DNA from: Zavarzinia aquatilis
GTDB taxonomy: Bacteria; Pseudomonadota; Alphaproteobacteria; Zavarziniales; Zavarziniaceae
Length of the DNA: 64,000 bases
NCBI RefSeq assembly: GCF_003173035.1
Contig: NZ_QGLE01000014.1
Location: 409 to 64,408, forward strand
Reading direction: 5' to 3'
Shown: in pieces, positions 1 through 8,697 of the stretch
Layout: every line of letters begins with the position of its first letter
How positions within the stretch are numbered: the stretch's first letter is position 1
Position numbers and translations under genes: made by a program
Notes under the pieces: model-generated
What the model saw: the letters and a program-made list of their open reading frames with translations, nothing else
The model's database searches: none
Told to the model about the DNA's origin: nothing

Positions 1-28
1 CCGAACGGCGTCGCACCGGAGCCTGCCC

Positions 29-868
29 ATGACCATCGAAACCGTCGAGCTGCACAAGGCGTACCAGGGACTGCAGGGCGTCTATCGCCATCAGTCCTGG
101 GCGACGGGCGGCACCATGACCTTTGCCGTCTACCTGCCGCCGCAGGCGAAGTCGGCGAAGGTGCCGGTGCTGACCTATCTTTCGGGCCTGACCTGCACGC
201 ACGCCAATGTGATGGACAAGGGCGAGTACCGCCGGGCCGCGGCGGAATATGGCATCGCCATCGTCTGCCCGGACACCAGCCCGCGCGGCACCGGCGTCGC
301 CGACGACGACGCCTATGACCTCGGTCAGGGCGCCGGTTTCTATGTCGACGCGACAGAGGCGCCCTGGGCACCGCATTTCAGCATGTGGACCTATGTGACC
401 GAGGAATTGCTGGCGGTGATCGCCGAGCATTTCCCGATCGACCTCGACCGTCAGGGCATCACCGGCCATTCCATGGGCGGCCACGGTGCCCTGACCGTCG
501 CCCTGCGCAATCCGGGCCGTTTCCGCTCGGTCTCGGCCTTCGCGCCCATCGTCGCGCCGACGCAGGTGCCCTGGGGCCAGAAGGCCCTGCCCGCCTATCT
601 CGGCCCCGACCGGGCGCTGTGGCGCCGGCATGACGCCGTCGCCCTGATCGAGGATGGCGCCCGTCTGCCCGAGCTTCTGGTCGATCAGGGCACGGCGGAC
701 AATTTCCTCGACAGCCAGCTGAAGCCCGAGTTGCTGCGCAGTGCCTGCGACCGCGCCGGCATCGACCTGACCCTGCGCCTGCAGGGCGGTTACGACCATT
801 CCTACCATTTCATCTCGACCTTCATGGCCAGCCACGTCGGCTGGCACGCCATGCGGCTGCGCGGCTGA
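29..868 (+). CDS. fghA: S-formylglutathione hydrolase
   Basis: Cytosolic esterase that hydrolyses S-formylglutathione to formate and glutathione, the last step of glutathione-dependent formaldehyde detoxification. The 279-residue length is typical of the family (esterase D). Visible hallmarks are the oxyanion-region segment SGLTCTHANVMDKGEYRR, the nucleophile motif GHSMGGHGAL with Ser148, and late Asp and His in GTADNF and GGYDHSYHF. A GGAG ribosome site lies 7 bases before the ATG. The usual partner, a glutathione-dependent formaldehyde dehydrogenase, would be expected just upstream outside the window; this is inference. Formate produced here would be a substrate for a formate dehydrogenase, which fits the fdhD/Moco operon at 21.4 kb. 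Confidence 0.95.
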   Translation: MTIETVELHKAYQGLQGVYRHQSWATGGTMTFAVYLPPQAKSAKVPVLTYLSGLTCTHANVMDKGEYRRAAAEYGIAIVCPDTSPRGTGVADDDAYDLGQGAGFYVDATEAPWAPHFSMWTYVTEELLAVIAEHFPIDLDRQGITGHSMGGHGALTVALRNPGRFRSVSAFAPIVAPTQVPWGQKALPAYLGPDRALWRRHDAVALIEDGARLPELLVDQGTADNFLDSQLKPELLRSACDRAGIDLTLRLQGGYDHSYHFISTFMASHVGWHAMRLRG

Positions 869-952
869 CCCCTGCAGACATGGCGTTGGACAGGGCGCCG
901 GGTTGACGGGCAAGGTCGCCCCTTCCCGTCCCCTGTCGCGGCCGTGCCCTGA

Positions 953-1933
953 ATGAAGAAAGTCCTGACCGATCCCTTCCTGCTGTCGCTGTTCGGCATG
1001 GTCGTGCTCGCGGTGATCCTGCCGGGGCCGGGCCGCACCGGCGGCTTGCTGCACATGGAATGGGTCTCGTCCTACGGCATCGCCGTGGTCTTCTTTCTCT
1101 ATGGCCTGACCCTCGCGCCCGAGAAGATGCGGGCGGGCCTGATGCACTGGCGGCTGCATCTGGTCGTCGTGCTCGGCACCTTCGTGCTGTTCCCGCTGGT
1201 CACGATCGGCGCCGAAAAGGCGGCGAGCCCGCTGTTTCCGCCGGAAATCTGGGCCGGCTTCTTCTATGTCGCCGCCCTGCCCTCGACCGTGTCGTCCTCG
1301 GTCGCCATGACCTCGCTCGCCCGGGGCAATGTGCCGGGCGCCCTGTTCAACGCCAGCCTGTCGAGCCTGATCGGCGTCTTCGCGACACCGGCCCTGATGG
1401 CCTGGTATCTGAGCCAGAGCGGCGCGCCCGCCCTGCCGCTCGGCACGGTCATCTTCAAGATCGTGCTGCTCGTCCTGCTGCCGACGGTGATCGGCCAGTT
1501 GCTGCACCGGCCGCTGATCGGCTGGGCGACGCGCCATGCCGCCCGCATCAAGCTGCTGGACCGGGCGGTCATTCTGGCGATCGTCTATAATTCCTTCTGC
1601 GATTCCGTCGAAAGCGGCCTGTGGCAGCAGCACGACCCCGCGCTGCTGGTCGAAATCGCCGTCGCCTCCGTCGTCCTGTTCTTCATCGTTTACGGCGTGC
1701 TGACGGTCCCGTGCAAACTGCTCGGCTTCAACCGCGAGGACCGGATCGCCGCCCTGTTCTGCGGCTCGAAGAAATCGCTGGCGACCGGCGTGCCGCTGGC
1801 CGGCATCATCTTCGGCGCCAATCCGGCCCTTGGCCTGATCATCGCGCCGATCATGATCTATCACTTCCTGCAGCTGGTGATCGTCTCGGTCATCGCCAAC
1901 CATTACGGCACGCAGGCCGCCAAAGCGGGCTGA
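953..1933 (+). CDS. bile acid:sodium symporter (SBF)-family membrane transporter
   Basis: Integral inner-membrane protein of 326 residues with about nine or ten hydrophobic helices. It resembles the SBF-like/DUF4137 branch of bile acid:Na+ symporters. Family-like features include LPSTVSSSVAMTSLARGNVPGALFNASLSS in the first half (quoted only as a landmark, residues about 110-140) and FCGSKKSLATGVPLAG in the second half, which are the two discontinuous-helix regions expected to line the substrate and sodium site. The substrate cannot be inferred; members move organic anions. It stands 84 bases after the formylglutathione hydrolase and 70 bases before dprA, all on the same strand, so it may be cotranscribed. 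Confidence 0.85.
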   Translation: MKKVLTDPFLLSLFGMVVLAVILPGPGRTGGLLHMEWVSSYGIAVVFFLYGLTLAPEKMRAGLMHWRLHLVVVLGTFVLFPLVTIGAEKAASPLFPPEIWAGFFYVAALPSTVSSSVAMTSLARGNVPGALFNASLSSLIGVFATPALMAWYLSQSGAPALPLGTVIFKIVLLVLLPTVIGQLLHRPLIGWATRHAARIKLLDRAVILAIVYNSFCDSVESGLWQQHDPALLVEIAVASVVLFFIVYGVLTVPCKLLGFNREDRIAALFCGSKKSLATGVPLAGIIFGANPALGLIIAPIMIYHFLQLVIVSVIANHYGTQAAKAG

Positions 1934-2003
1934 AGCCGCCGACACAGGCTTGAGGCGAAACGAAAGCCCAGCCACAATGCCAGGGTATTCAGGCGGAGCC
2001 CCG

Positions 2004-3116
2004 GTGAACCAGACGACGATTTCCCGCAGCGACCTGATCGACCGGTTGCGCCTGATCCGCACGGAAACCGTGGGGCCGGTCGCCTTCGAGCATCTGCTGT
2101 CGCTCTATGGCACCGCCGCGGCGGCGCTGGACGCCCTGCCCGGCCTTGCCCGCAAGGGCGGCGGGCGGGTGCTGCGCGTGCCCGCGAAGGCCGAGGCGGA
2201 GCGGGAAATCGCCGCGACCGAAAAGGCCGGTGCCCGCTTCCTCGCCCGGGGTGAAGCCGATTATCCCCGCCTGCTCGCCGCGATCGAGGCGGCGCCGCCC
2301 CTGATCACGGTGAAGGGCCATGTCCATCTGGCGCGGCCGCCGGCCGTGGCCATGGTCGGCGCCCGCAACGCCTCGGCCGCCGGACAGCGCCTGGCGCGCG
2401 AAATGGCGGGCGATATCGGCCGGGCCGGCATGATCGTCGTCTCGGGCCTGGCCCGGGGGATCGACGGCGTTGCCCATGTCGCCGCGCTCGATACCGGGAC
2501 CATCGCCGTCGTCGCCGGCGGCATCGACATCGTCTATCCGCCGGAACATGCCGAACTTCAGGCGCGGATCGGCGAGGCCGGCCTGATCGTCGCCGAAATG
2601 CCGGTCGGGACCCAGCCGCAGGCGCGCCATTTTCCGCGCCGCAATCGCCTGATCTCGGGTCTTGCGCTTGGCGTCGTCGTCGTCGAGGCGGCGCTGAAGT
2701 CGGGCAGCCTGATCACCGCGCGCTTCGCCCTCGAGGCGGGGCGGGAGGTGATGGCCGTGCCGGGCAGCCCGCTCGACCCAAGGGCGCGGGGCGCCAACGA
2801 CCTGATCCGCCAGGGGGCCCGCCTCGTCGAATCGGGGGCGGAAGTCGTCGATGTCCTGCGCCCCATGGCCGAGGCGCCGCTGGCCGAGCCCGCGCGCGAC
2901 GGTTTCGCCGCCGGCCCGCCGAAGCCCCCGGACGAACCCGAAATCGCCCGGCACCGGAACAGGATAATCGAATTATTGTCGCCCGTGCCGATTGCCGTCG
3001 ACGAGCTGTTGCGGCAAGCCGAATTGACACCCCCTGTAGTTTTCACCATTTTGCTCGAACTGGAACTGGCTGGCCGCCTGATGCGCCATGCCGGCGGGCG
3101 GGTCTCGCTGATCTGA
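2004..3116 (+). CDS. dprA: DNA-processing protein DprA
   Basis: Single-strand DNA binding protein that loads RecA on incoming DNA during natural transformation. The extended Rossmann fold shows VAMVGARNASAAGQRLAREM, VSGLARGIDGVAHVAAL and the later FPRRNRLISGLALGVVVVEA segment. The C-terminal tail (about residues 310-370) looks like the winged-helix DML1-type domain common in alphaproteobacterial DprA. I chose GTG at 2004 because AGGCGGAG sits about 6 bases upstream and the protein then begins VNQTTISRSDLIDRLRLIRT, close to family N termini. In-frame alternatives are ATG 1977 and TTG 1950. It is followed by topA after 36 bases, a gene order frequent in alphaproteobacteria. Confidence 0.95.
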   Translation: MNQTTISRSDLIDRLRLIRTETVGPVAFEHLLSLYGTAAAALDALPGLARKGGGRVLRVPAKAEAEREIAATEKAGARFLARGEADYPRLLAAIEAAPPLITVKGHVHLARPPAVAMVGARNASAAGQRLAREMAGDIGRAGMIVVSGLARGIDGVAHVAALDTGTIAVVAGGIDIVYPPEHAELQARIGEAGLIVAEMPVGTQPQARHFPRRNRLISGLALGVVVVEAALKSGSLITARFALEAGREVMAVPGSPLDPRARGANDLIRQGARLVESGAEVVDVLRPMAEAPLAEPARDGFAAGPPKPPDEPEIARHRNRIIELLSPVPIAVDELLRQAELTPPVVFTILLELELAGRLMRHAGGRVSLI

Positions 3117-3152
3117 CCGTTTTTTGCTTCTGCGCTGTAGAACCGAGACCCA

Positions 3153-5816
3153 ATGAACGTCGTCATCGTCGAGTCGCCGGCGAAGGCCAAGACCATCAAC
3201 AAATATCTCGGGCACGATTACACCGTGCTGGCGAGCTTTGGTCATGTCCGCGATCTGCCCGCCAAGGACGGCTCCGTCCGTCCCACCGAAGATTTCGCCA
3301 TGGACTGGGAAGTCGACGCGGACGCCAAGAAGCGGATCGCCGACATCGCCAAGGCCTGCAAGGGCGCCCACCGGCTCTATCTCGCCACCGACCCGGATCG
3401 CGAGGGCGAGGCGATTTCCTGGCACGTCCTGCAGATCCTGAACGAGAAGAAAGCCCTGAAGGGCGTCGAGGTCGGCCGCATCACCTTCAACGAGATCACC
3501 AAATCGGCGGTCACCAGCGCGATCAAGGCGCCCCGGATGCTCGATCAGGAACTGATCGACGCCTATCTCGCCCGCCGCGCCCTCGATTATCTGGTCGGCT
3601 TCACGCTTTCGCCCGTGCTGTGGCGCAAGCTGCCGGGTGCCCGCTCGGCCGGCCGCGTGCAATCGGTCGCGCTGCGCCTGATCTGCGACCGCGAGCTGGA
3701 GATCGAGCGGTTCAAGACCCAGGAATACTGGTCAGTGCTCGGCCATTTCGCGGCCGGCGACGGCAGCGGCTTCGATGCCCGCCTGACCCATCTCGACGGC
3801 AAGAAGCTCGACAAGTTCGACATCAATTCGGCCGACAAGGCGGAAAGCGCCAAGGCCGCGATCGAGCGCCGGGACTTCCACGTCGAGGCGGTCGAATCGA
3901 AGCCCGGCTTCCGCAACCCGGCGCCGCCCTTCACCACCTCGACCCTGCAGCAGGAAGCGGCGCGCAAGCTGGGCTTTTCCGCCCAGCGCACGATGCAGCT
4001 CGCCCAGCGGCTCTATGAAGGTATCGACGTCGACGGCGAGACCGTCGGCCTCATCACCTATATGCGGACCGACGGCGTCTCCATGGCCAATGAGGCGATC
4101 CACGCCGCGCGCGGCCTGATCGACAGCCGCTATGGCAAGGCCTATGTGCCGGACGCGCCCCGCATGTACAAGACCAAGGCGAAGAACGCGCAGGAAGCCC
4201 ATGAGGCGATCCGCCCGACCGATTTCGCCCGCCATCCCGACAAGCTGCGCCGCCTGGACCCCGACCAGCAGCGGCTTTACGAACTGATCTGGAAACGCGC
4301 CCTCGCCTCCCAGATGGCGAGCGCAAGGGTCGAGCGGACGACGGTCGACGTCACCTCGCGCGATGCCCAGGTCGTGCTGCGCGCGACCGGCTCCGTCGTG
4401 CTGTTCGACGGCTTCCTGACCCTCTATCAGGAGGGCGAGGACGACCGCGCGCGCGACGACGAGGACGGCGGCCGCCTGCCGAAACTGACCAAGGGCGAGG
4501 GCCTGCGCCGCGGCCCGGTCACCATTGCCCAGCATTTCACCGAGCCGCCGCCGCGCTATTCCGAAGCCAGCCTGGTCAAGAAGCTGGAAGAGCTGGGCAT
4601 CGGCCGGCCCTCGACCTATGCCTCGATCCTGACGACGCTGCGCGACCGCGCCTATGTCACGATGGAGAAAAACCGCTTCATCCCCGAGGACAAGGGAAGG
4701 CTGGTCACCGCCTTCCTTGAAAGCTTCTTCACGAAATACGTCGAATATGGCTTCACCGCCAATCTCGAGGAACAGCTCGACGACGTCTCGGCCGGCAAGC
4801 TCGGCTGGAAAGATGTCTTGCGCGCCTTCTGGACCGATTTCATCGCGGCCATCGACGGCACCAAGGAGCTGAAGATTTCCGATGTGATCGAGGCGCTGGA
4901 CCAGCTCCTCGGCCCGCATCTCTTCCCCGAGGGCGAGGATGGCAAGGACCCGCGCGTCTGCCCGTCCTGCGGCAACGGCCGCCTGTCGCTGAAGCTCGGC
5001 AAATTCGGCGCCTTCATCGGCTGCTCCAACTATCCCGAATGCCGTTTCACGCGGCAGTTCGGCGTCGGCGGCGACGACGCGCAGAAAAACGCCATCGGCG
5101 AGGACGGCATCAAGATCCTGGGCGAGGATCCCGCCAGCGGCGAGAAGATCACCCTGCGCTCCGGCCGGTTCGGGCCTTACGTCCAGCAGGGCGAAGGTGA
5201 AAAGCCCAAGCGCGCCAGCCTGCCCAAGGACATGACGCCGGACGCCGTCGACCTCGACAAGGCGATTGCCCTCCTGTCGCTGCCGCGCGACATCGGCGCC
5301 CATCCCGAGAGCGGCAAGGTGATCCAGGCCGGCATTGGCCGCTATGGCCCCTATATCCTGTGCGACGGTCGCTATGTGAATCTGCCGACCTCGGAGGAAG
5401 CCTTCACCATCGGCCTCAACCGCGCCGTCTCCCTGCTGGCGGAGCCGCCCAAGCGCGGCAAGCGCGCGGCGGCGGAACCCCTGAAGGCCTTCGGCGACCA
5501 TCCCGAGGACGGCAAGCCGGTCAACATCATGGACGGCCGCTTCGGGCCTTACGTCTCGTGGAACGGCATCTATGCCACCCTGCCCAAGGGCAATGATCCG
5601 CAGGCGGTGACGCTCGAGGAAGCCCTCGCCCTGCTCGCGGCCAAGGCGGCCAAGGGCGGCGGCAAGAAGAAGGCCGCACCGAAGAAAGCCGCACCGAAGA
5701 AAGCTGCCGCGGCCGAGGGCGAGACCGCCCCGGCCAAGAAAGCCCCGGCCAGGAAGCCGGCGGCGAAAAAGCCGGCGGCCAAGAAGCCCGCCGCCAAAGC
5801 GAAGAAGGCGGGCTGA
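3153..5816 (+). CDS. topA: DNA topoisomerase I
   Basis: Type IA topoisomerase that relaxes negative supercoils through a transient 5-prime phosphotyrosine link. The N-terminal TOPRIM domain starts VVIVESPAKAKTINKYLG and contains the acidic DPDREGEAISWH motif. The catalytic tyrosine is in GLITYMRTDG (Tyr303). A single C4 zinc ribbon (CPSCGNGRLSL then CSNYPECRF, about residues 600-635) is followed by topoisomerase C-terminal repeats of the RFGPYV type. The last 60 or so residues are a Lys/Ala/Pro-rich tail of short repeats (KKAAP, KKPAA), expected to be disordered and to bind DNA. At 887 residues it is a normal alphaproteobacterial size. The rnr gene follows after only 5 bases, indicating cotranscription. 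Confidence 0.98.
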   Translation: MNVVIVESPAKAKTINKYLGHDYTVLASFGHVRDLPAKDGSVRPTEDFAMDWEVDADAKKRIADIAKACKGAHRLYLATDPDREGEAISWHVLQILNEKKALKGVEVGRITFNEITKSAVTSAIKAPRMLDQELIDAYLARRALDYLVGFTLSPVLWRKLPGARSAGRVQSVALRLICDRELEIERFKTQEYWSVLGHFAAGDGSGFDARLTHLDGKKLDKFDINSADKAESAKAAIERRDFHVEAVESKPGFRNPAPPFTTSTLQQEAARKLGFSAQRTMQLAQRLYEGIDVDGETVGLITYMRTDGVSMANEAIHAARGLIDSRYGKAYVPDAPRMYKTKAKNAQEAHEAIRPTDFARHPDKLRRLDPDQQRLYELIWKRALASQMASARVERTTVDVTSRDAQVVLRATGSVVLFDGFLTLYQEGEDDRARDDEDGGRLPKLTKGEGLRRGPVTIAQHFTEPPPRYSEASLVKKLEELGIGRPSTYASILTTLRDRAYVTMEKNRFIPEDKGRLVTAFLESFFTKYVEYGFTANLEEQLDDVSAGKLGWKDVLRAFWTDFIAAIDGTKELKISDVIEALDQLLGPHLFPEGEDGKDPRVCPSCGNGRLSLKLGKFGAFIGCSNYPECRFTRQFGVGGDDAQKNAIGEDGIKILGEDPASGEKITLRSGRFGPYVQQGEGEKPKRASLPKDMTPDAVDLDKAIALLSLPRDIGAHPESGKVIQAGIGRYGPYILCDGRYVNLPTSEEAFTIGLNRAVSLLAEPPKRGKRAAAEPLKAFGDHPEDGKPVNIMDGRFGPYVSWNGIYATLPKGNDPQAVTLEEALALLAAKAAKGGGKKKAAPKKAAPKKAAAAEGETAPAKKAPARKPAAKKPAAKKPAAKAKKAG

Positions 5817-5821
5817 TCGGC

Positions 5822-8104
5822 GTGGCGAAGCGTCCGCCCCGGGCCATGACACCGCTTCCGACCAAGGAAGAGATCGCCAAATTCCTGGCCGATCACCCCG
5901 GCAAGGTCGGCAAGCGGGAAATCGCCCGCGCCTTCGGCATCACCGGCGACGCCCGGATTGAGCTGAAACGCCTGCTGGCCGAAATGGCCGACCAGGGCAT
6001 CCTCGGGCGGGAGCGGCGCCGTGGCCTGGTCGCCGCTGGTGCCCTGCCCTCGATCACCGTCATCGAGGTGATCGAGGCGCCGGAGGACGGCGAATTGCTG
6101 GCCCGCCCGGTGCAATGGCCCGAAGGGCTGGACGTGCCGGAAATCGACGTCCTGCCCGGCAAGCATCCCGGCCCGGCGCCCACCGTGGGCGACCGCGTGC
6201 TGGCCCGGATCGAGCGGGGCGAGGACCATCTGGGCCACGCGCGCTATCGCGCCACCATCATGCGCGCCCTCTCCCGCGAGGCGGAACGGGTGATGGGGGT
6301 CATCCGCATCGAGAAATCGGGCGAGGCTCGCCTCGTTTCAGTCGACCGGCGCGCGAAGACCGATTACCGGGTCGACAGCGCCGACCTGAAGGGCGCCCTC
6401 GACGGCGAACTGGTCTCGGCCGAAACCATGCCCGGCCGGCCCATGGGCCTGCCCAAGGTCCGCGTGCGCGAGCGCCTCGGCGACATGGGCGAGGCGAAGT
6501 CGATCAGCCTGATCGCCATCCACAGCCACGGCATCCCCGTCGCCTTCCCGCCCGAGGCGATCCGGGAGGCGAAGAAGGCCGTTCCGGTTCCCCTCGGCAA
6601 GCGCGAGGACTTGCGGCCCCTGCCCCTCATCACCATCGACCCCGTGGATGCCCGCGATCACGACGACGCGGTCTTCGCCGAGCCGGACGATGATCCGAAG
6701 AACCCGGGCGGGCATCATGTCGTGGTCGCCATCGCCGATGTCGCCCATTACGTCCGGCCCAATTCCGCCCTCGACCGGGCGGCGAAGGAGCGCGGCAATT
6801 CCGCCTATTTCCCCGACCGCGTGGTGCCCATGCTGCCGGAGGAACTGTCGACCGATCTCTGTTCCCTGATCGAGGGGGAGGACCGGGCGGCGCTCGCCCT
6901 GCACCTCTGGCTCGATTCCGAGGGCAACAAGATCCGCCACCGCTTCAGCCGCGCCCTCATCCGCATCGCCGCCGGCGTCCATTACGCCCAGGCGCAGGAG
7001 GCCATCGACGGCAAGACCGACGAGATGACCGGCCCCCTGCTGGAGCCCGTCCTGAAGCCGCTGTGGGCCGCCTGGAAGGCGGTGATGATCGCCCGCGAGA
7101 AGCGGGAGCCTTTGGAGATCGACGCGCCGGAGCGGGTGATCCGCCTCGGCGCCAGCGGCCATGTCCTCTCGATCGAGCCGCGCGCCCGTCTCGATGCGCA
7201 CCGGGTGATCGAGGAATTCATGATCCTCGCCAATGTCGCGGCGGCGGAAGAACTGGAGACGAAGCGCCAGCCCTGCATGTACCGGGTGCACGACCAGCCG
7301 ACCGCGACCAAGCTCGACGCCCTGCGCGAATTCCTGCGCACCATCGACATCAAGCTGGCCAAGGGGCAGGTGCTGAAACCCCGGCAGTTCAACGGCATCC
7401 TGGCCCGGACCGCCGAGGGGCCGCACGCCCGCGCGGTCGCCGAAATCGTGCTGCGCAGCCAGGCCCAGGCGGTCTACACGCCCGAGAACATCGGCCATTT
7501 CGGCCTCGCCCTGCGGCGCTACGCCCATTTCACCTCGCCGATCCGGCGCTATGCCGACATTCTCGTCCACCGGGCGCTGATCCGGGGCTGCAAGCTGGGC
7601 GACGGCGGCCTGTCGGACGACGAAGTGCCTTTGTTCGAGGAAACCGCCGAACACATCTCGACCACCGAGCGCCGGGCCATGGCGGCGGAGCGCGAGTCCA
7701 CGGATCGCTACCTCGCCGCCTATATGGCCGACCGGGTGGGCGCGACCTTCACCGCCCGGGTCTCGGGCGTGACCCGTTTCGGCCTGTTCGTCACCCTGGA
7801 CGAAACCGGGGCCAATGGCCTCGTGCCCATTTCGTCCCTCGGCAATGATTTCTTCCGCCATGACGAGGCGGCCCATGCCCTGGTCGGGCGCGATCCGTCG
7901 AACCGCTTCAGCCTCGGCGATCAGGTGAAGGTGACCTTGCGCGAGGCGACGCCGATCACCGGCGGCCTGGTGTTTTCCATCGCCCGCCCGGGTAAGGACG
8001 GCATGGATGGCGACGAACCTGCCCGTCCCGGACCCCGCTTCCGCCGGGGCGCGGGCGCGTCACGGGGTCGCGCACCCTTGAAGAAGTCCAGAAAGCGCAC
8101 TTAA
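5822..8104 (+). CDS. rnr: ribonuclease R
   Basis: Processive 3-prime to 5-prime exoribonuclease of the RNB family that degrades structured RNA. The protein has 760 residues. It shows an N-terminal helix-turn-helix-like region and OB-fold cold-shock domains. The RNB catalytic domain has the metal-binding aspartate cluster in ITIDPVDARDHDDAVF and the family signature FTSPIRRYADILVHRAL. A C-terminal S1 domain lies near residues 640-725 (GATFTARVSGVTRFGLFV). The basic C-terminal tail (RRGAGASRGRAPLKKSRKR) is typical of RNase R rather than RNase II. It starts with GTG five bases after the topA stop, so it is almost certainly translated from the same message. Confidence 0.97.
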   Translation: MAKRPPRAMTPLPTKEEIAKFLADHPGKVGKREIARAFGITGDARIELKRLLAEMADQGILGRERRRGLVAAGALPSITVIEVIEAPEDGELLARPVQWPEGLDVPEIDVLPGKHPGPAPTVGDRVLARIERGEDHLGHARYRATIMRALSREAERVMGVIRIEKSGEARLVSVDRRAKTDYRVDSADLKGALDGELVSAETMPGRPMGLPKVRVRERLGDMGEAKSISLIAIHSHGIPVAFPPEAIREAKKAVPVPLGKREDLRPLPLITIDPVDARDHDDAVFAEPDDDPKNPGGHHVVVAIADVAHYVRPNSALDRAAKERGNSAYFPDRVVPMLPEELSTDLCSLIEGEDRAALALHLWLDSEGNKIRHRFSRALIRIAAGVHYAQAQEAIDGKTDEMTGPLLEPVLKPLWAAWKAVMIAREKREPLEIDAPERVIRLGASGHVLSIEPRARLDAHRVIEEFMILANVAAAEELETKRQPCMYRVHDQPTATKLDALREFLRTIDIKLAKGQVLKPRQFNGILARTAEGPHARAVAEIVLRSQAQAVYTPENIGHFGLALRRYAHFTSPIRRYADILVHRALIRGCKLGDGGLSDDEVPLFEETAEHISTTERRAMAAERESTDRYLAAYMADRVGATFTARVSGVTRFGLFVTLDETGANGLVPISSLGNDFFRHDEAAHALVGRDPSNRFSLGDQVKVTLREATPITGGLVFSIARPGKDGMDGDEPARPGPRFRRGAGASRGRAPLKKSRKRT

Positions 8105-8130
8105 GTACACGTCGAGATCGGAGAAAACCC

Positions 8131-8580
8131 ATGCCCATCGACGTGAAGACCGGCGCCTCGCACAAGGCGGCCGAGCCGGCCCCCCGGGACTGGAAGCCCG
8201 CGGTGCTGAACGGCGCCAGGCTGCGCTGCCCCAACTGCGGCGAGGGGCGCATGTTCCACGCCTATCTGAAGGTGAATCACGCCTGCCCGGCCTGCGGCGA
8301 AGTGCTGGACCTGCACAAGGCGGACGATGCACCGCCCTATTTCACCATCACCATCGTCGCCCATATCGTGGTGCCGGCCCTGCTCATCGTCGAACAGAAC
8401 TGGGCACCGCCCGAATGGCTGCACGCCGTGATCTGGCTACCGCTGTGCCTGATCCTGTCGGTGGTGCTGCTGCCCTCGGTCAAGGGCGCCCTCATCGGCC
8501 TGCAATGGGCCTTCCGGATGCACGGCTTCGGCATCGAAGACGACGAACCGGTGCCCGAGCCGAAACCCGACGCGGCTTGA
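8131..8580 (+). CDS. DUF983 family zinc-ribbon membrane protein
   Basis: Small protein of 149 residues of unknown function. The N-terminal half carries a four-cysteine zinc ribbon (RCPNCGEGRMF followed by CPACGEVLDLHKADDAPPYF), and the second half has two hydrophobic segments (roughly residues 72-92 and 96-118). This is the layout of the DUF983 family, which is conserved in alphaproteobacteria and often sits next to rnr and topA, as it does here. A start ATG follows a GGAG-type site. It is probably the last gene of the dprA-topA-rnr unit, since convergent genes and two hairpin repeats follow. Confidence 0.9.
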   Translation: MPIDVKTGASHKAAEPAPRDWKPAVLNGARLRCPNCGEGRMFHAYLKVNHACPACGEVLDLHKADDAPPYFTITIVAHIVVPALLIVEQNWAPPEWLHAVIWLPLCLILSVVLLPSVKGALIGLQWAFRMHGFGIEDDEPVPEPKPDAA

Positions 8581-8608
8581 GCGTCGGCCCATCCTCAACG
8601 CAACAAAG

Positions 8609-8675
8609 CCCTCTCCTCCTCGGAGGAGAGGGAGAAGACAGGAAGCCCCCTCTCCGCCCCTTGGGGGGGAGAGGG
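8609..8675. repeat. two adjacent CT-rich/AG-rich palindromes (REP-like or terminator)
   Basis: The gap between the convergent DUF983 and phosphohexomutase genes holds two hairpins. The first has a perfect 11-base stem, CCCTCTCCTCC (8609-8619) against GGAGGAGAGGG (8622-8632). The second pairs CCCTCTCC (8648-8655) with GGAGAGGG (8668-8675) around an inner CCCC/GGGG. Neither is followed by a T run. The shared CCCTCTCC core is what is seen in dispersed extragenic palindromes of many proteobacteria; they may also serve as a bidirectional transcription barrier. Confidence 0.6.
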
Positions 8676-8697
8676 CCGGGGAGAGGTGGGAAACCCC

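Noticed and set aside
5650-5816. Short repeats as a possible CRISPR or tandem-repeat locus
   Set aside because: They are in frame inside topA and encode the Lys/Ala/Pro tail; spacing is irregular with no spacers.
3732-5852. Long minus-strand open frame (over 700 codons) opposite topA
   Set aside because: No family resemblance; composition is that expected opposite a GC3-rich gene, and the sense strand encodes an unmistakable TopA.
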